Shown: positions 49,909-57,822 of the stretch, piece after piece
Position numbering within the stretch: the stretch's first letter is position 1
How the letters are laid out: each line of letters starts with the position of its first letter
From: a candidate division Zixibacteria bacterium RBG-1
Lineage (GTDB): Bacteria; Zixibacteria; MSB-5A5; DSPP01; RBG-1
DNA: 64,000 nt
Assembly: GCA_000447245.1 (NCBI GenBank)
Contig: AUYT01000001.1
Span: 166,825-230,824, forward strand
Reading direction: 5' to 3'
Translations under genes and position numbers: made by a program
The notes under the pieces: model-generated
What the model was told of the DNA's origin: nothing
Seen by the model: only the letters and a program-made list of their open reading frames with translations
The model's database searches: none

Positions 49909-51135
49909 TTATTCATATCTCAAAGCTTCAATCGGGTCCAAGCCGGAAGCTTTCCGGGCTGGATATAAGCCGAAAAATATCCCTACCAGAGCCGAAAAAA
50001 AGAAGGCAATCAAAATAGAAGAAGGAGCAATCAGAGTATTCCAGTTAGCGGCTTTGGATAAGATGACCGACCCTAACACCCCTAATAATATTCCCAACAT
50101 ACCCCCTAATACGGACAAAACTAAGGCCTCGATTAAAAATTGGGACAAGATATCTCTTCTTCTGGCACCGATAGCCATCCGGATTCCGATTTCACGGGTT
50201 CTTTCTGTAACCGAAACCAGCATGATGTTCATGATTCCGATTCCACCCACCAGTAAGGAAACTAAGGCAATTCCGGCCAAAAGTAAAGAGAAAGTTCGGG
50301 AAGTTTCTTCCCGGGTGGCTAAAATATCGAGCTGTGTCCGGACATTGAAATCATTTTCTTCATAACCCTGCAGTTTATGTCTTTTTCTCAAAAGCTTTTC
50401 TATCTCTAAAGCGGCCTGGTCAATGTGTAATTCCGATTTGGCCTGGATATTGATATTGGAGAGGAAGTCTATCCCCAAAAGCCTTTTTTGAGCGGTGGAA
50501 AGAGGGATAAAGACCTGGTCGTCCTGATTGAACATAGCCATCTGCCCTTTGGGCTCCAAGATTCCTTTGACCGTAAAATTGATTCCGTTGATTTTGATGG
50601 TTTTCCCTAGGGCTGGCTGGTTGCCGAATAGATTTTCATAAACTGTAAACCCCAATATACAAATTCTTTCTTTCTGAAGCAAGTCTTTTTCTGTAAAAAA
50701 TGAACCCTCACGTAGAGAGACGTTTCGTACGGTCTGGTATTCCGGGAGTGTACCTACCACCTGGCTGTTCCAGTTTTTGTTCTGGTATTTTAGCTGTCCG
50801 AAGCGGAAGCTCTCTGGGACTACAGATGTAACAGAGGGACATCTTTCTTGAATAGCTTTGGCATCCGCATTGCTAAGTAAAGTGGAGGAACCGGACTGAA
50901 GCCGCACAAAACCGGAACGAGCTGCACCGGGTCTGACAAAAATCAGATTTGACCCCAGGGATTGAATGGAACGCTGGACTGCTTCTCCGGCTCCCTTCCC
51001 TAATGCAATGACGGTGATGACCGCTCCGGTTCCGATAATTATTCCCAGCATGGTCAAAGCCGAGCGCATCTTATTGGATTTGAGGGAACTGAAGGATACC
51101 CGGATAGACTCTAACATCTGAAAATTGGCTTTCAT
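49909..51135 (-). CDS. MacB-like ABC transporter permease (FtsX family), without ATPase domain
   Basis: A 408-residue inner-membrane protein: N-terminal helix (MRSALTMLGIIIGTGAVITV), a MacB periplasmic core domain (about 50-260), and three C-terminal FtsX helices (LLAGIALVSLLVGGIGIMNI, ALVLSVLGGMLGILLGVLGS). It ends ARKASGLDPIEALRYE, the family terminus. It lies 46 bases after the adaptor gene. The ATPase subunit normally found with this pair is not encoded here. Confidence 0.92.
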   Translation of the reverse strand: MKANFQMLESIRVSFSSLKSNKMRSALTMLGIIIGTGAVITVIALGKGAGEAVQRSIQSLGSNLIFVRPGAARSGFVRLQSGSSTLLSNADAKAIQERCPSVTSVVPESFRFGQLKYQNKNWNSQVVGTLPEYQTVRNVSLREGSFFTEKDLLQKERICILGFTVYENLFGNQPALGKTIKINGINFTVKGILEPKGQMAMFNQDDQVFIPLSTAQKRLLGIDFLSNINIQAKSELHIDQAALEIEKLLRKRHKLQGYEENDFNVRTQLDILATREETSRTFSLLLAGIALVSLLVGGIGIMNIMLVSVTERTREIGIRMAIGARRRDILSQFLIEALVLSVLGGMLGILLGVLGSVILSKAANWNTLIAPSSILIAFFFSALVGIFFGLYPARKASGLDPIEALRYE

Positions 51136-51181
51136 TTATGTCGAACAGAGTTGAGACATTCAGGTTGGAAAATTTGAGGGG

Positions 51182-52471
51182 TTATTTCTTCTGTAGTCCG
51201 GGCATGCTGGACCATTTGCGCATTCTTTCTTTCATGGCTTCTCTGTCCTGCATCATCTGGCTGACCGAAACTGACAAAACTTCTTCCCCTTCTTTGAGAC
51301 CAGATTTTATTTCGGTAAAATCTAAATCCGAGACCCCGACAGTTACCGGGACCGGTTTGAGTTTTCCTTTTTCCATCAGTAAGACAAATTTTTCCGGGGA
51401 GATTTCTTCTTTATTGGCCCGTTTAACCATAAACTGTCCCGATTTATCGGGATTATTGTTATTGCGATTTTTAGCCCAGGCCTGCTCCGATTCCGAACTT
51501 ACTTTTTCGGGATTGTTGAACATGGCTGCCAGCTGGACCGCTTCCTGCTCGGTTTTTACCGCTTCGTTGGGAACCAAAAGCACATCTTTCAAATCCTGGG
51601 CTATGATTTCAACTGTCACATTCATTCCGGCTTTAAGTAGACTGCGTGAGTTATTAACCTGGCTGGTGACCTGAAAAACCGTGATATTCTGGTCCACTTG
51701 TCCTAAAGGAGCGATTCTCAAAACTTTTCCGATGAACCTTTCTTCCGGAAAAGCATCGGCTATTACCACCACTTTCTGGTTGAAGTCCACTTTTCCGATA
51801 TCGGTCTCATCCACATCCGCTTTGACGTAGACCGAGTTTAGGTCGGCCAAGGTGGCAATCAAAGTCCCGCCGGAGACATTAGAGATTCCGGAGGAAATTA
51901 CCTGCCCCTCCTCTACATATTTTTTCAGAATGATTCCATCCATGGGGGATTCTAAAACCGTGTCATCCAGTCTTTCTTTGGCTGAGGATAAAACCGCCTC
52001 TGAGCGAACTAACTGGGACTTGGCTGTCTCCAATCCTAACTTGGAAGTTTCAAACTCTTGTTCTGAAATTAGCTGTTTATTATAAAGTCCCGACTGCCGG
52101 TTGAACTCTTTTTCTTTCTGGTCATAGGTGACTTTGGCCACCTGCATATCGGCTTTGGCCTGTTCGTAGTCATTTAAGGCAGTGGTCTGCTCCAATTTGG
52201 CGATTACCTGACCTTTTTTGACTCTGTCACCATCTTCCACATTTAACTGGATTATCTCACCAGAGGCTTTGGACCTTATTTCCAAAGTTCGAATCGGCTC
52301 AATTTTGCCGGTAGCGCTGATAACAATGGATAAGTCCCCTTTTTTGACTGTGGCGGTTGAAGTCAGGGTGGCTTGGTCTTTTTTGACGGCTTTATCTTTC
52401 TTGATAAAGGGATACCCCACCACCAAAATAACAATCACAAGACCGATTATAATTAGCCATTTTTTCTTCAT
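51182..52471 (-). CDS. MacA-like periplasmic adaptor (HlyD/MFP family)
   Basis: A 429-residue membrane-fusion protein with an N-terminal anchor (KWLIIIGLVIVILVVGYPF). The lipoyl halves (IQLNVEDGDRVKKGQVIAKL and VLESPMDGIILKKYVEEG) flank a helical hairpin (about 95-165). Barrel and MP domains follow. A Met/Gln-rich tail (SQMMQDREAMKERMRKW) is unusual. An in-frame palindrome at 51438-51451 encodes PDKSG inside a low-complexity Asn stretch. It partners the MacB-like permease downstream. Confidence 0.92.
   Translation of the reverse strand: MKKKWLIIIGLVIVILVVGYPFIKKDKAVKKDQATLTSTATVKKGDLSIVISATGKIEPIRTLEIRSKASGEIIQLNVEDGDRVKKGQVIAKLEQTTALNDYEQAKADMQVAKVTYDQKEKEFNRQSGLYNKQLISEQEFETSKLGLETAKSQLVRSEAVLSSAKERLDDTVLESPMDGIILKKYVEEGQVISSGISNVSGGTLIATLADLNSVYVKADVDETDIGKVDFNQKVVVIADAFPEERFIGKVLRIAPLGQVDQNITVFQVTSQVNNSRSLLKAGMNVTVEIIAQDLKDVLLVPNEAVKTEQEAVQLAAMFNNPEKVSSESEQAWAKNRNNNNPDKSGQFMVKRANKEEISPEKFVLLMEKGKLKPVPVTVGVSDLDFTEIKSGLKEGEEVLSVSVSQMMQDREAMKERMRKWSSMPGLQKK
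51438..51451. repeat. In-frame CCCGATTTATCGGG palindrome inside the MacA-like gene
   Basis: The 14-base palindrome is identical to the core of the family A repeat at 39246-39259. On the coding strand it reads as P-D-K-S-G between NNN and QFMVKR. Confidence 0.6.
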
Positions 52472-52599
52472 AGAAGCTCCTTCATTGTGCCAACCATTAA
52501 CTCTGGTAAAAGATAATACGTCTTAACCCTTAAAGGCAGTTGTATCCTTAGACAATTTATTCGGATGAAAGTTTAGAGTTGATTGGTTGTTTTTATCTT

Positions 52600-52628
52600 G
52601 TCATTCTGAGCGCAGCGAAGAATCCCGA
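52600..52628. repeat. Family A intergenic repeat
   Basis: GTCATTCTGAGCGCAGCGAA followed by GAATCCCG; a shorter copy of the units at 39234 and 39941. Confidence 0.55.
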
Positions 52629-52645
52629 TTTGGGTTTCATAAGGA

Positions 52646-52713
52646 CGCGTAGGGGTGGAGCTTGTCTCCACCCTAAAATAATAGGGGCGAAGATAAACTT
52701 CGCCCCTACGCGG
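52646..52713. repeat. Family B paired-hairpin intergenic element
   Basis: Two hairpins: GGGGTGGAG/CTCCACCC-type and AGGGGCGAAG/CTTCGCCCCT, bounded by CGCGTAGGGG at the left and CCCCTACGCG at the right. Half-copies are at 56648 and 57784. Confidence 0.65.
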
Positions 52714-52728
52714 AAATGGTCTAATTTT

Positions 52729-55437
52729 TTACAAACAACATTCCTTACTTTTTACAGGTGCGGGACCAGATTTGAAAATAAAATTTATCAGATAGACGAT
52801 GTCTGTCAGCAGAACATTTCCATTTCCATTGGCATCTCCGCGGCACAGTGGATTGGGGGCTGGTTGGCTTCTGAAGACGAAATCGATTATAGCGATAATG
52901 TCTGGTAATGTGATTGCTGAGTCTCCGGTAACATCTCCAGGCTTGGCAAGACAGGTATACTGAACATACTTGACAGTGACGTAATCACCACCACTGCTAC
53001 CAGTTACATATATATTTCCGAAATCATCAACAGCTATGTCCACACCTCCGTAAACTCCAAACCATAGAGATTCTCCATTAGCTGAATATTTGATCGTTCC
53101 ACTTTCGCCAGTCACATACACATTCCCACCATTATCCACTGCCAAAGCATTAGCTACGTCGATAGTATCCGTTGGTCCATTATATCGTCTGACCCACGAG
53201 GTATCTCCATTAGGTGTATATTTAATGGTGACATAATCGCCTCCATAACATGAATAGGGGAAGTATTCACAGACAATATCAATCACACCAGTCACATACA
53301 CATTTCCACTGTCATCTACAGCCAAGGCAGTTGCTACTTCACCGCTATTTCCCGGTACATTATATCTTCTGACCCATAAAGTATCTCCATTAGGAGTATA
53401 CTTAATGGTGGCATAGTCCCCTCCGTGACATAAATAGGGGAAGTCATAACAGACAACAGCAACCACACCAGTCACATACACATTGCCACTTTCATCCACT
53501 GCCAAAGCATTTGCTTTGTCATGACCATACCCCAGACCTCCGTATCTTCTGACCCATAAGCTGTCACCATTATGGGCATACTTGATGGTACCATAATCGA
53601 AAACACTATAACCAGTCACATACACATGTCCACTGTTATCCACAGCCAAATCGGTGGCATGGTCCCAGTAATTACCCGGACCGATGTATCCCCTAACCCA
53701 TAAGGTATCTGCGTTAGGAGCATACTTAATGGTTACATAAGATTCAATCCCGTCGCGGTACACGTAACCAATCACAAACACATTGCCACTATCATCAGTG
53801 GCAATGTCGACACCGCTGTAGGCATCAAATCCAAACCTTAAAGAGTCTCCATTGGCTGAATATTTAATCGTTCCACCTTCACCTGTTACATACACATTCC
53901 CGCTCTTGTCAACTGTCAGAGCTGTACCTGAAAAACCTCTAACCCAAGCCGTGTCGCCGTTGGGCAAAAATTTAAGGGTGGCAGGATTCCCAGTCACATA
54001 CACATTCCCACCACCATCCACTGCCAAATCAGTTGCATAGTTGCTAACTTTCGCAGGTTCATTGTGTCTTCTGACCCACGTGGTATCTCCATTACTGGCA
54101 TACTTGATGGTGGCATAATCATAAGGAGTCCAAAGTCCACGACTCCTGCCAGTTACACAAACATTCCCATTATCATCTACTGCCAAAGCCAAAGCTTGGT
54201 CGTCGCTATTCCCCGGCCTGTTATATCTTCTAACCCACAAAGTATCTCCATCCGGAGCATACTTGATGGTGACAAAGTCATTAACAGGATAGCTCCCGCC
54301 AGAACCAGTCACATAAACATTACCACTACCATCCACTGCTAACGCCCTAGCTCGGTCATCACTATTCCCCGGTCCATTGTGTCTTCTGACCCACGTGGTA
54401 TCTCCATTACTGGCATACTTGATGGTGGCATAATCATAATCAACTGGATAAATTCCTTCCTCGTAGCCAGTCACATACACATTCCCGCTTCCATCCACTG
54501 CTAAAGCAAGTGCTACGTCGTACTGACTCACCGGTCCATTGTATCTCCTGACCCATAATGTGTCCCCATTAGGGGCATATTTGATGGTAGCATAATCACT
54601 ATAAGTACCACTGCCAAAACTATAACCAGTTATATACACATTCCCGCTGTCATCCACTGTCAAAGCATTTGCTCGGTCGTAGCTATTCCCCGGTCCATTA
54701 TAGCGTCTGACCCATAAGGTGTCTCCATCGGGAGCATACTTAATGATGGCATAATCCCAACCAGTACCTTTGCCATCACTTCGCCCTGTCACATACACAT
54801 TGCCGCTGTCATCCACTGCCAACGCAGAAGCCGCCTCCTCACCATTCTCTAGTCCGTTGTAGCGTCTGACCCATATGGTATGACCATAAGGGCCATACTT
54901 GATGGTAGCATAATCGTGGTTGTAATTATATGGCGTACTATCTGGATCGGAAAAACCGGTCACATACACGAAGCCAATGTTGTCCACTTCCAAGGCAGTA
55001 GCATAGTCGGAACTATTCCCCGGTCCGTTGTAGCGTCTGACCCACAAGGTATCTCCACTGGGGGCATACTTAATCGTGGCATAATCATAGTTAGGATTTA
55101 TACCACTGAAACCAGTTACATACACATTCCCACTATCATCCACAGCTAAAGCCCTGGCTTGGTCCTCACTAAAACCCGATCCATTGTATCTTCTGATCCA
55201 CAAAGTATCCCCGTTGGGAGCATACTTAATGGTGACATAATCAAGATCAAAGTAGTTTCCTCCAGAACCAGTCACATACACATTCCCGCTGTCATCCACT
55301 GCCAAAGCCACAGCTTCGTCCTGACCGTTCCCTGGTCCATTGTAACGTCTCACCCAGGCCGTATCCACCTGTGCTAAAGCCGGCAGAGGAAAGAAAAAAA
55401 TAAAATGCAGAAAAAGAAAAACTTTAACTTTTGACAC
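52729..55437 (-). CDS. Large secreted SBBP-repeat beta-propeller protein with dockerin doublet
   Basis: About 902 residues from GTG 55437, preceded by GGAGGTG; an in-frame ATG at 55476 is less likely. The signal peptide is VKVFLFLHFIFFFPLPALA. About 17 SBBP repeats follow (ALAVDDSGNVYVTG...YATIKYAPNGDTLWVRRYNG), too many for one propeller, so two or more blades sets are likely. The C-terminus has LAKPGDVTGDSAITLPDII and CRGDANGNGNVLLTDIVYL repeats and ends KECCL. It is a paralogue of the gene at 12825-14945 but lacks the Ig-like domains. High internal repetition at DNA level makes the repeat count uncertain. Confidence 0.85.
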   Translation of the reverse strand: MSKVKVFLFLHFIFFFPLPALAQVDTAWVRRYNGPGNGQDEAVALAVDDSGNVYVTGSGGNYFDLDYVTIKYAPNGDTLWIRRYNGSGFSEDQARALAVDDSGNVYVTGFSGINPNYDYATIKYAPSGDTLWVRRYNGPGNSSDYATALEVDNIGFVYVTGFSDPDSTPYNYNHDYATIKYGPYGHTIWVRRYNGLENGEEAASALAVDDSGNVYVTGRSDGKGTGWDYAIIKYAPDGDTLWVRRYNGPGNSYDRANALTVDDSGNVYITGYSFGSGTYSDYATIKYAPNGDTLWVRRYNGPVSQYDVALALAVDGSGNVYVTGYEEGIYPVDYDYATIKYASNGDTTWVRRHNGPGNSDDRARALAVDGSGNVYVTGSGGSYPVNDFVTIKYAPDGDTLWVRRYNRPGNSDDQALALAVDDNGNVCVTGRSRGLWTPYDYATIKYASNGDTTWVRRHNEPAKVSNYATDLAVDGGGNVYVTGNPATLKFLPNGDTAWVRGFSGTALTVDKSGNVYVTGEGGTIKYSANGDSLRFGFDAYSGVDIATDDSGNVFVIGYVYRDGIESYVTIKYAPNADTLWVRGYIGPGNYWDHATDLAVDNSGHVYVTGYSVFDYGTIKYAHNGDSLWVRRYGGLGYGHDKANALAVDESGNVYVTGVVAVVCYDFPYLCHGGDYATIKYTPNGDTLWVRRYNVPGNSGEVATALAVDDSGNVYVTGVIDIVCEYFPYSCYGGDYVTIKYTPNGDTSWVRRYNGPTDTIDVANALAVDNGGNVYVTGESGTIKYSANGESLWFGVYGGVDIAVDDFGNIYVTGSSGGDYVTVKYVQYTCLAKPGDVTGDSAITLPDIIAIIDFVFRSQPAPNPLCRGDANGNGNVLLTDIVYLINFIFKSGPAPVKSKECCL

Positions 55438-55515
55438 GTTACACCTCCCTGATATTTTAATTTTTATGAGGTGCAAAATAATATAAAGAGAAATCTTAAG
55501 ATTGTCAAGATAAAT

Positions 55516-55550
55516 CCCCTCTCCTTTAAGGAGAAGGTTAGGGTTAGGCG
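55516..55550. repeat. Family C intergenic palindrome
   Basis: CCCCTCTCCTTTAAGGAGAA followed by GGTTAGGGTTAGGCG; related to copies at 34708, 46049 and 56687. Confidence 0.55.
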
Positions 55551-55574
55551 AGTTCCTTTACCAATTGAGGAAAT

Positions 55575-56603
55575 TTACAACTTCAAATATGGCACCGCTT
55601 TCAGATTAAAATCCGACTTTTCCCCCTTAGATAATCTAAAATCCCCCACCGCCGCAATCATAGCCGCATTGTCAGTACATAAAAGGGGAGAAGGATAAAA
55701 AATATCAATCCCCAAAACCGAGGCTCGCTCTTTCATTTTTTCTCTCAGACGGGAATTGCAAGCCACCCCCCCGGCCATAGCAATGGTCTTACAGTTTTTC
55801 TTTTCTGCTGCTTTTATAGATTTTTCTACTAATACATCCACCGCCGCCTCCTGAAACGAAGCACAAATATCCCCTAAATGTTTATGCATTTCTGCTTCCG
55901 ACAGTTTCTGCACATACAAAGCCACCGCCGTTTTCAGACCGGAAAAAGAGAAATTAAAATTATCCTCTCCGCCAGAGGCGGATCTGCCTTTGGCAGGCTT
56001 TAGCATACCTCTGGGGAATTTGACAAAATTTCTGTCTCCAGCTTGGGCAGTTTTATCCAAAAGAGGTCCCCCGGGATAACCTAAATTTAGCAAACTGGCA
56101 ACCTTGTCAAACGCCTCTCCGGCCGCATCATCCAAAGTCTGTCCTAAAAGCTCATATTGCCCTTTATCTTTGACATAAACCAAAAGCGTATGCCCGCCTG
56201 AAATAATCAAACAAATAAAGGGTGGTGAAAACTTTTCGTGCTCTAAAAAATTGGAAAAAAGGTGCCCTTCCAAATGATTTACTCCTATCAGGGATTTATT
56301 TTTGGAAAAGGCCACTGATTTGGCAAAGGTCAAACCCATCAAAAGAGAGCCGACCAAACCGGGACCGAATGTGACCGCTATGCCATCCAACTGGTCTAAA
56401 GAAACTTCCCCATCTTCCAACGCTTTTTGAGTAACCGGAACAAGGGACTTAATATGTTCCCGGGAAGCCAGCTCCGGAACCACTCCTCCATATTTTTGAT
56501 GCACCAATTGTGATAAAATAACATTGGATAAAATCTTCTTCCCGTCTTGAACCACGCTGGCCGCGGTCTCATCACAAGAGGTCTCAATTCCTAAGATTAG
56601 CAT
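55575..56603 (-). CDS. tsaD: tRNA N6-threonylcarbamoyladenosine transferase TsaD
   Basis: Transfers threonylcarbamoyl to A37 of ANN-decoding tRNAs, working with TsaB and TsaE. Motifs: ILGIETSCDETAASVV at the start, the metal pair in NHLEGHLFSN, ISGGHTLLVY, FSFSGLKTAV and GGVACNSRLRE. Between FPRGMLK and NFNFSFSGLK it has about 11 extra residues (PAKGRSASGGE) encoded by two adjacent palindromes (55969-55996). The insert is in frame, so the enzyme should remain functional. Confidence 0.96.
   Translation of the reverse strand: MLILGIETSCDETAASVVQDGKKILSNVILSQLVHQKYGGVVPELASREHIKSLVPVTQKALEDGEVSLDQLDGIAVTFGPGLVGSLLMGLTFAKSVAFSKNKSLIGVNHLEGHLFSNFLEHEKFSPPFICLIISGGHTLLVYVKDKGQYELLGQTLDDAAGEAFDKVASLLNLGYPGGPLLDKTAQAGDRNFVKFPRGMLKPAKGRSASGGEDNFNFSFSGLKTAVALYVQKLSEAEMHKHLGDICASFQEAAVDVLVEKSIKAAEKKNCKTIAMAGGVACNSRLREKMKERASVLGIDIFYPSPLLCTDNAAMIAAVGDFRLSKGEKSDFNLKAVPYLKL
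55969..55996. repeat. In-frame double palindrome inside tsaD
   Basis: CCGCC-AGA-GGCGG (55969-55981) and CTGCC-TTT-GGCAG (55984-55996). On the coding strand they give PAKGR and SASGG. The second part matches the palindromes in the BatA gene and at 10475-10489. Confidence 0.65.
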
Positions 56604-56647
56604 ATAATTAAAATAAGGTTTTTTAGACAGAAGGTAAAGCAGGTAAT

Positions 56648-56675
56648 CGCGTAGGGGCGGAGTTTATCTCCGCCC
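56648..56675. repeat. Family B intergenic hairpin
   Basis: CGCGTAGGGGCGGAGTTTAT followed by CTCCGCCC; GGGCGGAG pairs with CTCCGCCC. Confidence 0.65.
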
Positions 56676-56686
56676 AATTATTTATT

Positions 56687-56718
56687 CCCTTTCCTTTTAG
56701 GGGAGGGTTGGGAGAGGT
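56687..56718. repeat. Family C intergenic palindrome
   Basis: CCCTTTCCTTTTAGGGGAGG followed by GTTGGGAGAGG. It is adjacent to a family B hairpin. Confidence 0.55.
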
Positions 56719-56771
56719 TTACTCCGAGCGAAGTCGAGGGGTCGGTTTCTCAAATTTGTTGTAACCTCATT

Positions 56772-57767
56772 TTAAAAATGCCTGAACCCGCCTCTTTTTA
56801 TTCTCTCCTTTTTCCCATCCTGTTTCACCAGAAAAACTCCTCTTTCTTTTTTCATCTCCCCCACCAAAGTCAGCTTAATTCTTTTAGACAATTTAATCAA
56901 CCTTTTAACTTTGCTTTTTGGAATAGTGAACAACAATTCATACTCTTCTCCGCCATATAACCTCCAGGGAAGGGGATTTTTATTCAAAATTTTTCCAGCT
57001 TGTCTGGCTTTAGGGCTTAAAGGAATTTCTGATTCATAGATTATAGCACCTAATTTACTGGCTTGGGTGATATGGCTTACTTCAGATGCCAATCCATCAC
57101 TGATATCAATCATAGAATTGGGTTTCAATTTTTTAATAATCTCTCTGGCTTCAAAGATTTTGGGCTGTGGTGTTAAATGTTTCTGCACCAAACTTTTTGA
57201 AAATTTTATTCTTTTATTTTTTTTGCCTTTTTGTAGCAATTCCAGACCGGCATGAACTTCTCCTAGTTCCCCAGTAGCACAAATCAAATCCCCGGCTTTA
57301 GCTTTGGACCTTAAAGTCAGAAAGTTTCTCTCCACTTCCCCTAAAACTGCTATGGTAATAAACAAACCTTTAGGTGACGAGGTAATATCTCCGCCTGATA
57401 TGGGGCAGTTGAACTTTTTAGCTAAAAGATTCATTCCGGCATAAAGCTCTAATACATTTTCAACACTGACATAAGATGGAAGCCCCAAAGTGACTAAAGC
57501 GGTAATAGGTAATCCACCCATAGCGGCTATGTCGGATAAATTGGCAGCCAAAGCCCTATGACCTAAATCTCGAAAAGAGAAATAGCTCAGATCAAAATGA
57601 ACCTTCTCTAAAAGAGTATCCGTGGTGAGAATTAAATGTTTGCCTGAAAAAGATTTAACAATGGCGGCGTCATCCCCGATGGTGACTATAATTTTATTAG
57701 TGCACTTAAAAACTTTTTTCTTGATTAACTCTATTAAACCAAACTCCCCGACTTTCTTTAATTCCAT
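56772..57767 (-). CDS. thiL: Thiamine-monophosphate kinase
   Basis: Phosphorylates thiamine monophosphate to the diphosphate cofactor. A PurM-like ATPase fold of 331 residues: VTIGDDAAIV near the N-terminus, LILTTDTLLEKVHFDL, ALAANLSDIAAMGG, the nucleotide loop GGDITSS, MIDISDGLASEVSH, and LYGGEEYELLFTIP. The start is preceded by AT-rich sequence and a family B repeat, with no clear ribosome site. Confidence 0.95.
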   Translation of the reverse strand: MELKKVGEFGLIELIKKKVFKCTNKIIVTIGDDAAIVKSFSGKHLILTTDTLLEKVHFDLSYFSFRDLGHRALAANLSDIAAMGGLPITALVTLGLPSYVSVENVLELYAGMNLLAKKFNCPISGGDITSSPKGLFITIAVLGEVERNFLTLRSKAKAGDLICATGELGEVHAGLELLQKGKKNKRIKFSKSLVQKHLTPQPKIFEAREIIKKLKPNSMIDISDGLASEVSHITQASKLGAIIYESEIPLSPKARQAGKILNKNPLPWRLYGGEEYELLFTIPKSKVKRLIKLSKRIKLTLVGEMKKERGVFLVKQDGKKERIKRGGFRHF

Positions 57768-57783
57768 TTAATTTTTATTATCT

Positions 57784-57811
57784 CGCGTAGGGGCGGAGTT
57801 CATCTCCGCCC
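57784..57811. repeat. Family B intergenic hairpin
   Basis: CGCGTAGGGGCGGAGTTCAT followed by CTCCGCCC; nearly identical to the copy at 56648-56675. Confidence 0.65.
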
Positions 57812-57822
57812 GCTTTATTTTC

